DNA of 64,000 nucleotides from Symbiodinium natans (GCA_905221605.1 CAJNDS010001779.1:301146-365145), one strand, 5' to 3'; positions 10,201-17,775 are shown, numbered from the stretch's first letter. The notes: generated by a model not told the origin, from the sequence alone. Numbers and translations: made by a program.

Positions 10201-13200
10201 GACCCCCCGTTCTGGGACAACCCAGCTGTAAACTCTTGACCCTAAAGCCCCTATATTCCCAGCAGCCCTGAAACGTTCACGGGGTTGCGGCTTTAGGGCT
10301 TGTCAGTTTTGGGCTTGACACTATATCCCTACAACCCGAGAGTCTTGGGGGTTGAGAGGGCTTAGGGGGGGGGGTTCAGGGATTGGGGTCCAAAAAAAAA
10401 TCTTTGAAGCAGCATGGCCTACAACGGGGGGGGTTGGGGGGGGTGCAACCCCCGCCCCCCATTTGCAAACAAAATGCTCCCATGATGGGCTGTTCAATAA
10501 AAACCTTTGAAGCAAGCTTGCATGGCCCAAATTAGCAGGGGGGTTGCGCACCCCCCCCCCCCAACCTTTGAAACAAGCTTGCAAGGCTTACAGTAAACAA
10601 GTGGGGGGTTTTGGGTGGGCGCAGCCACCCCCCCCCCCCCCCCAGTGGCAAACAGAATGCTCGCATGCTATAGCACAAAAAAGTCGCATGGCTTGAAATC
10701 GAAGGGGTTGGTGGGGGAGGGGGGAGAGGGTGTGGGAGGGGGGGGAGAGGGGGGGGAGAGGGAGAGGGGGGGCGGGTGGGGGGCGGGGTCCCGCCAAATT
10801 CGAAAACAACATGTTCTCGACACAGCTTCAAAAAATTAGCCCCGCCTGCAATCCCTCAACCCTAAACCCTAAACCATCCGAAACTCTAACCCCGCCCCCC
10901 TTGCCTCCTTGCGGACCGCCTCGACACACTGGCTCGCCAAGTCGGAGCATTCCGCAACCACCTGGCAGCAGTGTGGGAGAGGATGGGTTCAGAGTTTAGG
11001 AGCGATAAAGTGCAGGGGCTTAGGGTTCGGGGTTTGGGGCTTGGAGTTTTGGGGTTTGGGGGATTTAAAGTTGCACATGGTGGGCTTGTGGATGCCTGGG
11101 CGCCTCTGAAACTCTACATATCATGGTGCTGCTCGTAGGGGTGTGTCTTCTAAATCGGGTTTACAGGGTTTGTCGGGTTTACAGGGTAGGTTTAGGGTTT
11201 AGGGTTTAGGGTTTAGGGTTTAGGGTTTAGGGTTTAGGGTTCAGGGTTGAGGGTTGAGGGTTCAGGGTTGAGGGTTTAGGGCCTTCGGGGATCCACGCCT
11301 GCGCGTAGCTGTTGCCGGAGCATGCCTCCCTGCCAACGACATTCTCGGGTCTGCGCCTGGCGGTCGACAATTGCCAGGCCCCAAACCCAGCCCCAGAACC
11401 ACAAAATCCGCTTAGGGTTTAGGGTTTAGGGTTTAGGGTTTAGGGCTTAGGGTTTAGGGTTTACGGTTTAGGGCTTAGGGCTTAGGGTTTAGGATTTGGG
11501 GCTTAGGGTTTGGGGATTAAACCTTAAAGACGGAACGTTGGCGCGTGGCCATGCTGGGTCTGCTCAGATGAGAACTGGATTTCGGCTTCTGAACCCTAGA
11601 ATACTGCAGACCAATCCTTGGCTGCGCTTAGGAGGGTACTTACTTATCAATTAAACTTTTAGCTGCCTTCTTAAGAAACACCATAAACCCAAAAAGGCTA
11701 AGGATCTAGAGTTACAGTAAAGCACCACAAAGAATCAGTGTCAGATGACGACTGAAGGTCTAGATGAACACCGAACAGATGTGTTCAGCCCAACTACATC
11801 TAAACACTGACCACAGTCATGAGCCGGCCACCCTAAACCCTAAACCCTAAACCCTAAACCCTAAACCCTAAACCCTAAACCCTAAACCCTAAGCAGCTAC
11901 AGAGAGTGCATTGATGATATGCTGGGAACTACTTGGGGATTTGAGATATTGAGGGCATTGACAGGAGCCCCAACCATCAACCAACGGTCGCCCTAAATGT
12001 ACCCCGCGAACACACTCATTAAAACCACAGGAAATATAATACCATTGCGTTCTGCTAGTGCTCTCAAAGAACGTGTGAAGAAAGCACAAGAACCCCCTTT
12101 AAAAGTAGCAAATGACAATGACACGCGTGAATTTACTATGTTAATTGGGTTTGGCGAACGAAACAAAGAACGCAATATGCGGGGCTTCTTTTACAAGCCA
12201 TTTCGCCCGCATCATTAGATTCTTAATGTTAAAATTATTAATACGTTTATTGGGGCACCATTAATAGACTCATTTTCTGCCCCATTAAAAGAATATTAAC
12301 AGACAGAAAAACAGTATTACTAAAACTGTGCTCAGTATGATACTAATAGTGCCGCCCCGCAATACTGCTATTAATATGAACCCGCGCATAGAACTAAAAG
12401 ATGCCTTTTGCGCCCTGAACTACCCTAAACCCACACCCAAGACCCTAAACTGCCCTAGACCCTAAACTACCCTAACCCCTACCCAAAGGCTCCCATGTAG
12501 TATTGCAGAATCCCCTAGAACTAACTCAAAAAGGAGCTAGATCGGAGTCTTTGGGTAAGCAATAGGCACAGCCGCCATACGTCCCGAAAGTATTGGGCCG
12601 CCTGAGGAGATCGCCCAGAGCTGGGTCCTGAGCAATCTTGCATCTCCGGTTTTAGGGTTTAGGGCTTTAGGCTTTAGGCTTTAGGGTTTAGGGTTTAGGG
12701 TTTAGGGTTTAGGGTTGGGTTTAGAGACCGGAGGGGTTTGGGGTTTATAGGTGTTTGGGGATTAGGGGGTTTAGGAATTTGGGTTTAGGGGTTTGGGGTT
12801 TGTAGGAGCTTTGGGAATTGGGGCTTAGGGTTTAGGGATTACGGGCTTGGGCGTAGGGTTTATGGATTCGGGTTGTGGTGGAGTTTGCGCAGTGTAGTCT
12901 TTCGAAACCCGAAACCGGAAACCCGAAACCCTAAACCCTGAACAATGAACCCTAAACCCCCAACGACAAGCCCCAAACCCCTAAACCCTAAACCGTGCTG
13001 GGTGTCAAGCAGGGCAGGACGGTTCACGAAGAGTCACCAAGGCATATCCTTTTTAAATTGAGTTATGGGTTCCCCTATTCCCCCCCTCCCCTCCGTACTA
13101 AACCCCCACTCTCTCCCCATAATTCAGACTAAGGTATAATTTAGGGAACCCATGAGTTTAGTCTTCAAGTTAAAGGGTTTAAGGTTTGAAGCTTGGGTTT

Positions 13201-15174
13201 TAGCGTTCCGGGTGATTTTTAGGGTTTAAGCTTAAGTGCAAACCCCAAGCCCACAAGCCTCTGGCAACATCCAGAGTCGCCAACTCCTGGTTTACGGCAT
13301 ACCGTCTACAGGGCTTACGCTATACTTAGGATACCAGAACCCCAGAAATAGGTCCCTGAAAGGATCGGGTTGGGGAATTGAATCCTGACGCAAACCCGAA
13401 ACCCTAAACCCTGAAGCTTGCGGAATCCTGACACGAAAGCCTGCACCCCACATCCTCACAACAGACCCGTCCTGTGTCGCAGCGGTCAGGTCCGTCATGT
13501 TCGTGTCGACAAGGACTGCTCGGGGAACCTCCGACATCGTTTTGCCAAAGTAGGGTTTAGGGTTTAGGGTTTAGGGTTTAGGGTTTAGGGTTTAGGGTTT
13601 AGGGTTTAGGGCCAACTTGGAGGTTCAGGGTACTTGTAACCCCAAATTATAACCGCACTTATGAGTCCCCGCAAGCCCCCTAAGTCCTCTAAGTAGGTTA
13701 TAAGCAGACATATGGGTGGTTGTCAAAATTATGATCCCTTTTGGGTGTACCCTAAATATTAGGTGCCGTATTATAATAGGGATCCAAAAAGGGACAATGA
13801 TTTTGACAACCACCCATATAATTCGGGTTAGAAGTACCGATGAACCTCCAAGTTTAAACCCTGCCCCTACAACCCCAAATTCTGCGGGCAAAATGAAACC
13901 GAATGACCCTAAACCCTGACCCTGAACCCGCAACGCTAAACCCTAAAACCTCGCCTAGGTTCGAGGCTTTCGAGTTTCGATTCGAGCGGTTCGGACCTTC
14001 GACTTCTTCGGATGAGGGCTTCAAGGCTGGGGGTTTCCTGGCGTCATGGGTTGGGAAGACTTTATTCTGAAGGGAGAGTACAGGTTCGGGTCACGACATG
14101 AGGGGAAGGCAAGGGAGACACCACATTTGGGGGTTTGGGATCTGATCAGCCTGGGTTTAGGATTAAGGGTTTTTGGCTTAGGGTTGAGGGAGCACTCCCT
14201 ACCCTGAGTCCTCATATGGATATACGATAAACTTAAACCCAGAACCGCCAACCGAATAGACCCGGAACCCTACACAGGGCTCACAAGCCCCGCCCGACCA
14301 TGCCCTATGCTTCCAGAGACCTACTACTTGTAGATTCCTAAAGGCCGAATTCGGTACACAATAAACAGTTCGGTCCCTGGAAGTGTACGGGCCAAAACCG
14401 CAGCCACAGGTCTGGGACGTCCCGCGTACTCTGCCGCGGCTTTGCCCGAAGCAACCTCATCGAAGAAGACGTCAACATATCCAGATGGATCCTGGCGAGG
14501 ACAACCAAAGCTATCCGGCCAGGACCGGCAATTTAAGGGTTGTTGACTTTCAGGTTTGAGGTTACGGGGCCAAAGGGATTTTAGGCTGTAGGTCAACTTG
14601 GTAGCCCAGTAACCAGATTATGATGAGGGTCCAGGGTACCTTTTCGGGGTTGCTTACTTCTATAACGGAACCTAACACCCAAAAAGGGCAAAAGGGTACC
14701 TTTTCGGGGTTGCTTACTTCCAGAAAGGAACCTAACACCCCAAAAAGGGCAAAAGCGCACCGCTGCCGAAACCACAGTGTAAGACGCGTGCCCGATCAGA
14801 CTTCCCTTCGTTAGGTTAGGTATGGCCTTGCTTGTTAGGGTTGGAGCTTAGGGTTTGGGATTTAGGGTTTAGGGTTTAGGGTTTAGGGTTTAGGGTTCGT
14901 TGAGCAAGATAAACCTGGGCCCTAAGCCCCAAAGCCTATGAACCCTAGAGCCGATTTTCGAACGAAAACCCGACAGGGATGCGGGTCCAGGGTGTTCATT
15001 GCTGGATGCAACTCGGGGGCACTTTGGATCGAAACAGCTGCAAGCTGAAAGCCCGCTAAACCCTAAACCCTAAACCCTAAACCCTAAACCCTAAACCCTA
15101 AACCCTAAACCACCCTAAACCGGGTGTCGCCAAGTCACACGGCGGCCCTCTGCATCCCGATCCAGCTTGTGCTC
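4740..15174 (-). CDS. Divergent beta-like tubulin gene, at least 9 exons, possibly incomplete
   Basis: Minus-strand pieces in the right order cover a tubulin: EHKLDRDAEGR (15141-15174, cf. EHGIDPTG), YVDVFFDEVASG (14446-14491, cf. INVYYNEATGG), VPRAVLVD (13472-13528), RRPENVVG...SGNSYAQ (11299-11356, cf. FRPDNFVFG...GNNWAK), LASQCVEAVRKE (10905-10961), VQFCNAVSGGTGSG (7476-7516, the nucleotide-binding glycine loop), LSYLVSVALRDYL (6571-6628), VPAPGMVDVVIEPYNA (5222-5268) and CLALQGQLEY (4740-4806, cf. CLRFPGQLNA). Several joins agree in phase. Introns are large and full of telomere-type tracts and MITEs. The first about 25 residues, the stretch between EPYNA and CLALQG (about 50 residues) and the C-terminal third were not found, so it may be a pseudogene, or these parts may lie in unread exons or have been lost at poly-C runs. 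It resembles beta more than alpha or gamma tubulin. Confidence 0.7.
4831..5180. other. Non-coding spacer with poly-C and poly-A runs
   Basis: A 20-base C run near 4831, degenerate CCCTAAA words, then C10/A17 near 5091-5118 and a fragment of MITE family D (5055-5095). This is where the missing tubulin core exons would be expected. I see no coding signal, and the homopolymers could hide an assembly collapse. Confidence 0.6.
5222..5268 (-). CDS. Beta-like tubulin exon (VIEPYNA)
   Basis: Acceptor AAGAG|GTC. VPAPGMVDVVIEPYNA aligns with VPSPKVSDTVVEPYNA of beta-tubulin without a gap. Donor GCAAGG at phase 2. Confidence 0.75.
5535..5662 (-). CDS. Candidate exon with a membrane segment
   Basis: Open minus-strand piece with PILCIGAALGLSLVSRML, enough for one membrane helix. 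Not recognised. It lies inside the intron before the EPYNA tubulin exon, so if it is real it is an exon of another transcript or a chance frame. Confidence 0.25.
6241..6459 (-). CDS. Candidate membrane exon, 72 codons
   Basis: Minus-strand ATG frame with a long hydrophobic stretch (LLSVLQFLLIPVSLILALWV) then a charged tail (KPIDKTHKSSEIDN). Typical of a one-helix membrane segment. The plus strand over the same bases is also open and hydrophobic, so strand is not certain. Lies within an intron of the beta-like tubulin gene. Confidence 0.3.
   Translation of the reverse strand: MLAYARGAALLHLYWLLSVLQFLLIPVSLILALWVLAGYIDKPIDKTHKSSEIDNKRNTDNNNGERSKQTLL
6571..6628 (-). CDS. Beta-like tubulin exon (LSYLVSVALRDYLDKR)
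   Basis: Acceptor GCCAG|G, then the helix following the glycine loop (cf. GTLLISKIREEYPDR). It ends at TGT before a GC donor (GCCGCT) in phase 0, matching the phase-0 start of the next exon at 5268. Confidence 0.6.
6665..6852 (-). CDS. Candidate membrane exon (SGSIVFTVFSV)
   Basis: Minus-strand frame from ATG at 6852: a short charged N terminus (MRWSFSICDET), then WWALFISGSIVFTVFSV as a likely membrane or signal segment, then Pro/Trp-rich sequence running into GGGTTTGGGG repeat. Not recognised. Confidence 0.3.
7189..7259. repeat. Poly-C run of about 55 bases
   Basis: Near-pure C with two interruptions near the left end. It gives open frames of poly-Pro on one strand and poly-Gly on the other that I do not regard as genes. 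A likely sequencing and assembly weak point. Confidence 0.95.
7357..7442 (+). mobile_element. Repeat family E (110-bp, AG-ending), 5'-truncated copy
   Basis: Matches the family core ATTTTAGCTGCCTTATTAAG and the end AGTACCACAAAG, but lacks the first about 25 bases (TTGGCTGCGCTTAGGAGGGT) seen in other copies. 5' truncation with a fixed 3' end is typical of a retroposed short element, although no poly-A tail is visible. Confidence 0.75.
7476..7516 (-). CDS. Beta-like tubulin exon with GGTGSG nucleotide loop
   Basis: Acceptor TTTAAG|GTG. The peptide VQFCNAVSGGTGSG aligns position by position with FQLTHSLGGGTGSG. GGTGSG is the tubulin/FtsZ signature that binds GTP phosphates. The exon ends at phase 2 before a GC donor, which fits the start of the next exon (G CTC at 6628). 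Confidence 0.75.
7561..7614. repeat. Canonical TTTAGGG tract
   Basis: Seven perfect units in G-strand orientation. Confidence 0.95.
8526..8594 (-). CDS. Candidate exon with canonical GTAAGT donor
   Basis: A minus-strand Gly/Glu-rich frame (GGGELGAFAAQELK) ends exactly at AAG|GTAAGT, the only fully canonical donor I see in the first 10 kb. Upstream edge near TTAG at about 8594. It falls in an intron region of the beta-like tubulin gene, but the peptide does not match tubulin. Confidence 0.4.
8716..8750 (-). CDS. Candidate small exon (DDVYHDNCW)
   Basis: Acceptor GGAAG|GAT, then DDVYHDNCW. Its nine residues equal the number missing between AVRKE and VQFCNAV of the beta-like tubulin, where AESCDCLQG is expected, but similarity is minimal and no donor is obvious. 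Confidence 0.25.
8892..8930 (+). mobile_element. Repeat family E, 5' fragment
   Basis: TTGGCTGCGCTTAGGAGGGT and about 18 further bases match the start of the 110-bp family, then similarity stops at GTTTAGGGGG. A telomere-type heptamer at the breakpoint suggests truncation and healing there. Confidence 0.6.
9157..9342 (+). CDS. Plus-strand exon of unknown function
   Basis: A plus-strand frame with an ATG after an AG-rich run (GGTTAG|ATATG) encodes MTEVDTFSVFRELLRP..., a Gly cluster, then YFCMASGTLRKYVEIK and KPADVDWDF. All three opposite frames have stops, so plus is the coding strand. At its end it runs into the terminal repeat of a family A MITE (CTTGGAGGTTCATGGGTA), which then supplies the last codons and the stop, so the true exon probably ends at about 9339. 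It lies inside an intron of the minus-strand beta-like tubulin gene, so it is a nested gene, an intronic ORF or an intruder. Not recognised. Confidence 0.45.
9339..9790. mobile_element. Family A element, interrupted
   Basis: Left end CTTGGAGGTTCATGGGTA at 9342 and a right end ATGAACCTCCAAGTAG at 9775-9790. Between them lie a candidate coding piece (9447-9530), poly-C, a CCCTAAA tract, and a TTTAGGG tract immediately left of the right half. The element seems to have been opened by a telomere-type insertion. Confidence 0.5.
9990..10835. other. G/C homopolymer-rich palindromic repeat region
   Basis: Long G runs (10102-10123, 10361-10374, 10426-10442) and C runs (10549-10562, 10627-10643) are embedded in related units containing GCAAGCTTGCATGGC, AAACAGAATGCTCGCATG and CCATTTTT words. 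G-run and C-run copies face each other (GGGTTGCGCACCC), so the units are partly inverted. No convincing gene. Confidence 0.7.
10905..10961 (-). CDS. Beta-like tubulin exon (helix with AVRKE)
   Basis: Acceptor CTGCCAG|GTG, donor GCAAGG after AAG GAG. The peptide with CSDLASQCVEAVRKE aligns with GAELVDSVLDVVRKEAE of beta-tubulin. A plus-strand frame is open over the same bases but lacks a family match. Confidence 0.65.
11299..11356 (-). CDS. Beta-like tubulin exon (RRPENVVG...GNSYAQ)
   Basis: Acceptor CCAG|GCGCAG. The translation aligns without gaps with FRPDNFVFGQSGAGNNWAK of beta-tubulin: RPE for RPD, GNSYAQ for GNNWAK. Donor GCGTGG after CAG. Confidence 0.7.
11618..11732 (+). mobile_element. 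Repeat family E, full-length copy
   Basis: Starts TTGGCTGCGCTTAGGAGGGT and ends AGCACCACAAAG. Shared with copies near 16470, 30121 and 49691. No terminal inverted repeats and no coding frame. I see no clear tRNA-like A/B boxes, so calling it a SINE is only a possibility. Confidence 0.85.
11985..12425. other. AT-rich island of foreign appearance
   Basis: About 430 bases without any telomere-type heptamer, clearly richer in A and T than the surroundings, and with compact ATG-to-stop frames rather than exon fragments: a 73-codon plus frame (11997-12218) and a small hydrophobic minus frame near 12290-12390. It is bounded by AACGGTCGCCCTAAATG on the left and degenerate CCCTAAAC on the right. It could be organelle, bacterial or virus-like DNA captured at a break, or a chimeric join. 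Confidence 0.5.
11997..12218 (+). CDS. Small ORF in AT-rich island
   Basis: 73 codons from ATG to TAG. A basic middle (SALKERVKKAQEPPLK), then KVANDNDTREF, and a C terminus rich in aromatic and basic residues (RNMRGFFYKPFRPHH). No family recognised. It is intronless, and its codon use prefers A and T at third positions, unlike the exons around it. It lies in an intron of the minus-strand beta-like tubulin gene. Confidence 0.4.
   Translation: MYPANTLIKTTGNIIPLRSASALKERVKKAQEPPLKVANDNDTREFTMLIGFGERNKERNMRGFFYKPFRPHH
12566..12645. CDS. Candidate exon, strand unresolved
   Basis: The plus frame (AIRPESIGPPEEIAQSWVL, AG acceptor at AATAG) and one minus frame (LLRTQLWAISSGG) are both open and protein-like. 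The minus one could align weakly with the FRPDNFVFG region already covered by the exon at 11299, so plus may be right. Not recognised. Confidence 0.35.
13472..13528 (-). CDS. Beta-like tubulin exon (VPRAVLVD)
   Basis: Starts after TCGGAG with GTT CCC CGA, giving VPRAVLVD, identical to the canonical tubulin segment near residue 62-70, then a divergent TNMTDLTAATQ. This is one of the most diagnostic pieces of the gene. Confidence 0.7.
13613..13857. mobile_element. Family A MITE carrying a nested second MITE
   Basis: Outer ends ACTTGGAGGTTCAGGGTAC and ATGAACCTCCAAGT define a family A element. Inside it (13708-13822) lies a perfect-looking inverted repeat, TATGGGTGGTTGTCAAAAT with its complement ATTTTGACAACCACCCATA, enclosing further palindromic AGGGATCC/GGTACC words. 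The inner element must be younger than the outer one. Confidence 0.8.
14446..14491 (-). CDS. Beta-like tubulin exon (GYVDVFFDEVASG)
   Basis: Acceptor CGCCAG|GAT. The peptide aligns with INVYYNEATGGK of beta-tubulin, and the probable donor is GCAAAG after TCG G. The reverse strand is also open, as a Ser/Thr-rich frame, but has no family match. Confidence 0.6.
14598..14765. mobile_element. MITE family D with internally duplicated right half
   Basis: Begins GGTAGCCCAGTAACC, typical of the family. A block of about 63 bases (GGGTACCTTTTCGGGGTTGC ... AAAAAGGGCAAAAG) is repeated in tandem (14634-14696, 14697-14760). The right TIR is lost or replaced. Confidence 0.7.
15141..15174 (-). CDS. Beta-like tubulin exon (EHKLDRDAEGR)
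   Basis: Acceptor GCAAG before GAG, donor GTGTGA after the reading CGC C. It aligns with the EHGIDPTG segment near residue 27 of tubulins. No upstream exon carrying the QCGNQIG signature was recognised. Confidence 0.55.
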
Positions 15175-15439
15175 CTTGCGCGGGGGGTTTAGGGTTTAGG
15201 GCTTAGGGTTTAGGGTTTGTAAGGCTTTAGGGTTTAGGGTTTAGGATGTGGAGGCTGCAGATGACGGGTTTAAGTTTATGGCTTAGGGTTACCCAGCTGT
15301 ATACCCTAGCCCAGAAAAAGGTTAACCGTTTATATACAGTAGGATCCTATATAACCAAAAAGGTTAAACTACCCAGTCCCTAAGGTCAATTGGCCTGAGA
15401 CCCTGACGAGCGGTGCTTCCGTTGTCATGGAGCTGGGCC

Positions 15440-15657
15440 CTTTCGGAATCAGTCAACCTCTATAGGGCCACCCGGGAGCGCAACAGATGTATGTAAACGA
15501 ACTGCCACCAAGCCTGTCCTGCCTGAAACAAAACGATACCCTTTCCAAATTAGGCAACGTAGCCAGGAGAGTTCTTCCATGGTAGGTTGCATGCCGGAGG
15601 ATTTCAACTTAGGCTGCATCGGGTCAAGGAGAAAGCAGCAGAACTTCTCTTGGGGTA
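15440..15657 (-). CDS. Candidate exon ending at a MITE
   Basis: The minus strand is open for about 70 codons, including EKFCCFLLDPMQP, MEELSWLRCLIWKGYRF and VALPGGPIEVD. The composition looks like real protein and the plus strand has stops. In sense direction it starts right at the end of the family I element at 15658-15785, so the MITE fills the intron before it. Family not recognised. Confidence 0.5.
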
Positions 15658-15785
15658 GTTTCATGGTCCCTCAGTATGGGCGCCAGGGGACCCCTTGCAG
15701 ACCCCTTGTATACCCTATAAAACCCAAGGGCCCATACTTCAGAACTCTTTCAAGGAGGTAGGGGACCATAAAAAGGCCCATGAAA
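15658..15785. mobile_element. MITE family I (TIR GTTTCATGG)
   Basis: Starts GTTTCATGGTCCC and ends GGGCCCATGAAAC-like, with an internal GGGCCCATACTTCAGAAC. Close relatives at 52443-52580 and, partially, 48965-49050. Confidence 0.75.
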
Positions 15786-15837
15786 CTACAATCCCCAAAC
15801 CCCAAACCGTAAACCCTGAGCCCTGAACCCTAAACCC

Positions 15838-15922
15838 TACCTGGACCCCCAAAGTATGTAAAAAAAACAGCCCAAGACCCTTAAAAGGGCTATTATTTTA
15901 CATATTTTGGGGGTTGAGGTAA
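15838..15922. mobile_element. MITE family J (85 bp, near-perfect hairpin)
   Basis: TACCTGGACCCCCAAAGTAT at one end and its near complement ATATTTTGGGGGTTGAGGTA at the other, with AGCCC...GGGCT at the loop. An essentially identical copy lies at 30502-30586, including the run of eight A bases, so this family moved recently. Confidence 0.9.
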
Positions 15923-15925
15923 ACC

Positions 15926-16078
15926 CTACGCGCCCCACGAAACTGGCGAACAGCCGAAACGGTGGTCTCTTTGGGCGGTCTCCTGCCGAAGCTTTTGCCA
16001 GAACGCATTCCCAACGCCGTTGCCGGCTTTCCCGACCTGGCCATGGGGTCTCCTTGAAAAGGATGAACTTCGGAATTT
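15926..16078 (-). CDS. Candidate basic exon
   Basis: Minus frame with KFILFKETPWPGRESRQRRW, then ECVLAKASAGD and PPFRLFASFVGR, ending at a GTAGGG donor that touches the family J MITE. The plus strand is also open (Ser/Arg-rich) over the same bases, so strand is probable, not proven. Confidence 0.4.
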   Translation of the reverse strand, partial: KFRSSSFSRRPHGQVGKAGNGVGNAFWQKLRQETAQRDHRFGCSPVSWGA

Positions 16079-16146
16079 TAGGGTCTAGGGTTCTTTGACA
16101 GAGTACGTAGCCCTAAACCCTGAAACCCGAAACCCTGAACCCCAAT

Positions 16147-16282
16147 CCGACTGCACTGCTGCAAAAGGCCTGTATCTGGATGATTTCGCCTCTGCGGACC
16201 TCAGGCATGTGCTGGGCCGCTGGTTAAGGGAGTTATACCATAACAAGGAAACCATCTCATTCAAAAAGTTTTGTCGCAACAT
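16147..16282 (+). CDS. Plus-strand exon of unknown gene, part 1
   Basis: The plus frame reads SDCTAAKGLYLDDFASADLR, then HVLGRWLRELYHNKETISFK and KFCRN, amphipathic and helical, ending at a GTAAGC donor. The opposite strand is much poorer. It could be part of an EF-hand-like or helical repeat protein, but no signature is complete. Confidence 0.55.
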
Positions 16283-16360
16283 GTAAGCATAAGTTCGGAT
16301 TTCCCCCCCCACCCCCGTGTTTTTGTCGCAACATGTAAGCATAAGTTCGGATTTCCGCCC
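16261..16360. repeat. Tandem duplication covering an exon end and its donor
   Basis: TTTTGTCGCAACATGTAAGC with about 15 following bases occurs twice (16268 and 16321), separated by a C-rich link and GTGTT. Each copy carries the coding end KFCRN and the GTAAGC donor. A poly-C of about 26 bases follows the second copy. Confidence 0.9.
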
Positions 16361-16469
16361 CCCCCCCCCCCCCCCCCCCCCCCCCTGCAACTTCCGGTTT
16401 GCTACTCATGTACCGCCTCCGAGGGCCTTGCGATCCGATCATGGCCCTTTGTGGTCCCTCCACTTAGCT

Positions 16470-16581
16470 TGGCTGCGCTTACGAGGGCAGTTGTAAATGA
16501 AAGTTTTTGGCTGCCGTAATTGAGAAACCCAATAAATCCAAAAAGGCTAAGGATCTAAATCTACAGTAAAGCACCACAAAG
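16470..16581 (+). mobile_element. Repeat family E copy directly before an exon
   Basis: Same start (TTGGCTGCGCTTACGAGGGC) and end (GCACCACAAAG) as the family. Seven bases past its end, the AG of ACTATAG is the best acceptor for the exon at 16589. Confidence 0.85.
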
Positions 16582-16588
16582 ACTATAG

Positions 16589-16729
16589 AAGCATACACCA
16601 ATCTGCTTGAAACGTGCGCACAACTACAACGGGTGGGGCTTCCTTGCGAATGACAGGGCTGCAAAGTGGTGCCATCTGCCTAACTGGCTCGTCCAAGGGT
16701 GGCTGGTGCGCCGCAACTGGCCGGACGGC
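16589..16729 (+). CDS. Plus-strand exon of unknown gene, part 2
   Basis: Acceptor CTATAG. The peptide contains CLKRAHNYNGWGFLANDRAA, then KWCHLPNWLVQGWLVRRNW and PDG before an in-frame TAG. Five Trp residues in about 45 codons. Probably the same plus-strand gene as 16147-16282. No family recognised. Confidence 0.55.
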
Positions 16730-16755
16730 TAGAGAATCAAGAATCATGATCGCAG

Positions 16756-16815
16756 TACGACCCCGACTACAAATTTCGACTATGACTACTACACGACTGT
16801 GTATCTGAATGACCC
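16756..16815 (+). CDS. Plus-strand exon of unknown gene, part 3
   Basis: Acceptor CGCAG. The peptide TTNFDYDYYTTVYLNDPT is Tyr/Asp-rich and open only on this strand in this form. It runs into CCCTAAACCC at 16815, the usual tract next to exons here. Confidence 0.4.
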
Positions 16816-16979
16816 AACCCTAAACCCTAAACACTTTGGTAAACCCTAAACTCTAACAAGCTTCAGATTCTCTGATAGAACCAGACCCGGGTCCCCCACT
16901 GCGGACGGCATCTCGGAAAGCCTCCGAGCGCAGTGTTGCCACGCATTTCCGCACACACCGGATTTCTGGGTTTGCATAT

Positions 16980-17640
16980 AGGGTCCACTGGCTTCTCATC
17001 CCTGCCCCCGCAATATTAAAGCCCCACACCCCCTCCCTTGTATACCCCCCCCCAAATCCCCAAAGGTGTTTTTTTATTAATTTTTATTTATTTATTATTA
17101 TTGTTTTTTTTTTGGGGGGGGGTTCTGAGCGTGTACCCTAACAAACAGCCCGTCCTCCGAGCTTGCGGGCTCAGTCGGCACCTAAACCCTAAACCAAAAA
17201 CCCTTGAGGCCCTTGAGTTTTGAAGGTTTCGGGCTTTCAGAGTCGGGGTTTTTGCGAGGGCTGGAGAGATCAGGCTTCCGGTTTCTGCTTCAGGCTTCCG
17301 ACCCCCCCTAAGCCCCATCTAACTCGGTAGAGGTTTTGAAAGGGGCGGCTACGGGATCGGGTTTTGGGGCCAGCGTTTTTTTTTTTAATCCTGGGGAAGG
17401 ATTAATAGTTAGAGTACTATAGGGCTTCGGGTTTAGGGTGAAGGACAAAAAGCAAAGAGAAGAAACGGCTACCAGCATCCGGTGGTTTGGGGATTCTTGC
17501 ACTAAGGAGGTTTAGGGACACAGGTGCTTAATGGCTCTTTATGGCTACTAAAAGGGTTAAAGGCGGTTAAAGGGTTTATAAGGCTTAAGAAACGTGAGTA
17601 GGGGGAGTTGGGGCTTTAGGGTTTGGTGTGTTTTGAGTCG
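16980..17640. other. Spacer without a secure gene
   Basis: Contains T-rich DNA at 17066-17125 (runs of T and ATT with G8), degenerate heptamers and long open frames without protein character. A minus frame over 16875-16955 (VRKCVATLRSEAFRDAVRSG) is the only plausible coding piece. Confidence 0.4.
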
Positions 17641-17647
17641 CTGGACC

Positions 17648-17735
17648 AAGGGAAAAATCAAGCTGCGCCTCTTTCCGCACCATGGCCCACAACTCGCGAT
17701 ACGCGTCCGAGGCCGCGGAAGATGCAGTTCGAGGC
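17648..17735 (-). CDS. Candidate helical exon
   Basis: Minus frame SSAASDAYRELWAMVRKEAQ then LDFSLGPA. Clearly protein-like, while the plus frame is basic and low in information. ELWAMVRKEAQLD could align with KFWEVISDEHGID near the tubulin N terminus, but that segment is already served by the exon at 15141, so I keep it unassigned. Confidence 0.45.
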
Positions 17736-17775
17736 TTTAGGTTTAGGGTTTAGGGTTTAGAGTTTATAGGCTTTG

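Noticed and set aside
14990..15050. Plus-strand piece VFIAGCNSGALWIE as tubulin N terminus
   Set aside because: Resembles AGQCGNQIGAKFWE only loosely and is on the opposite strand to the rest of the tubulin gene.
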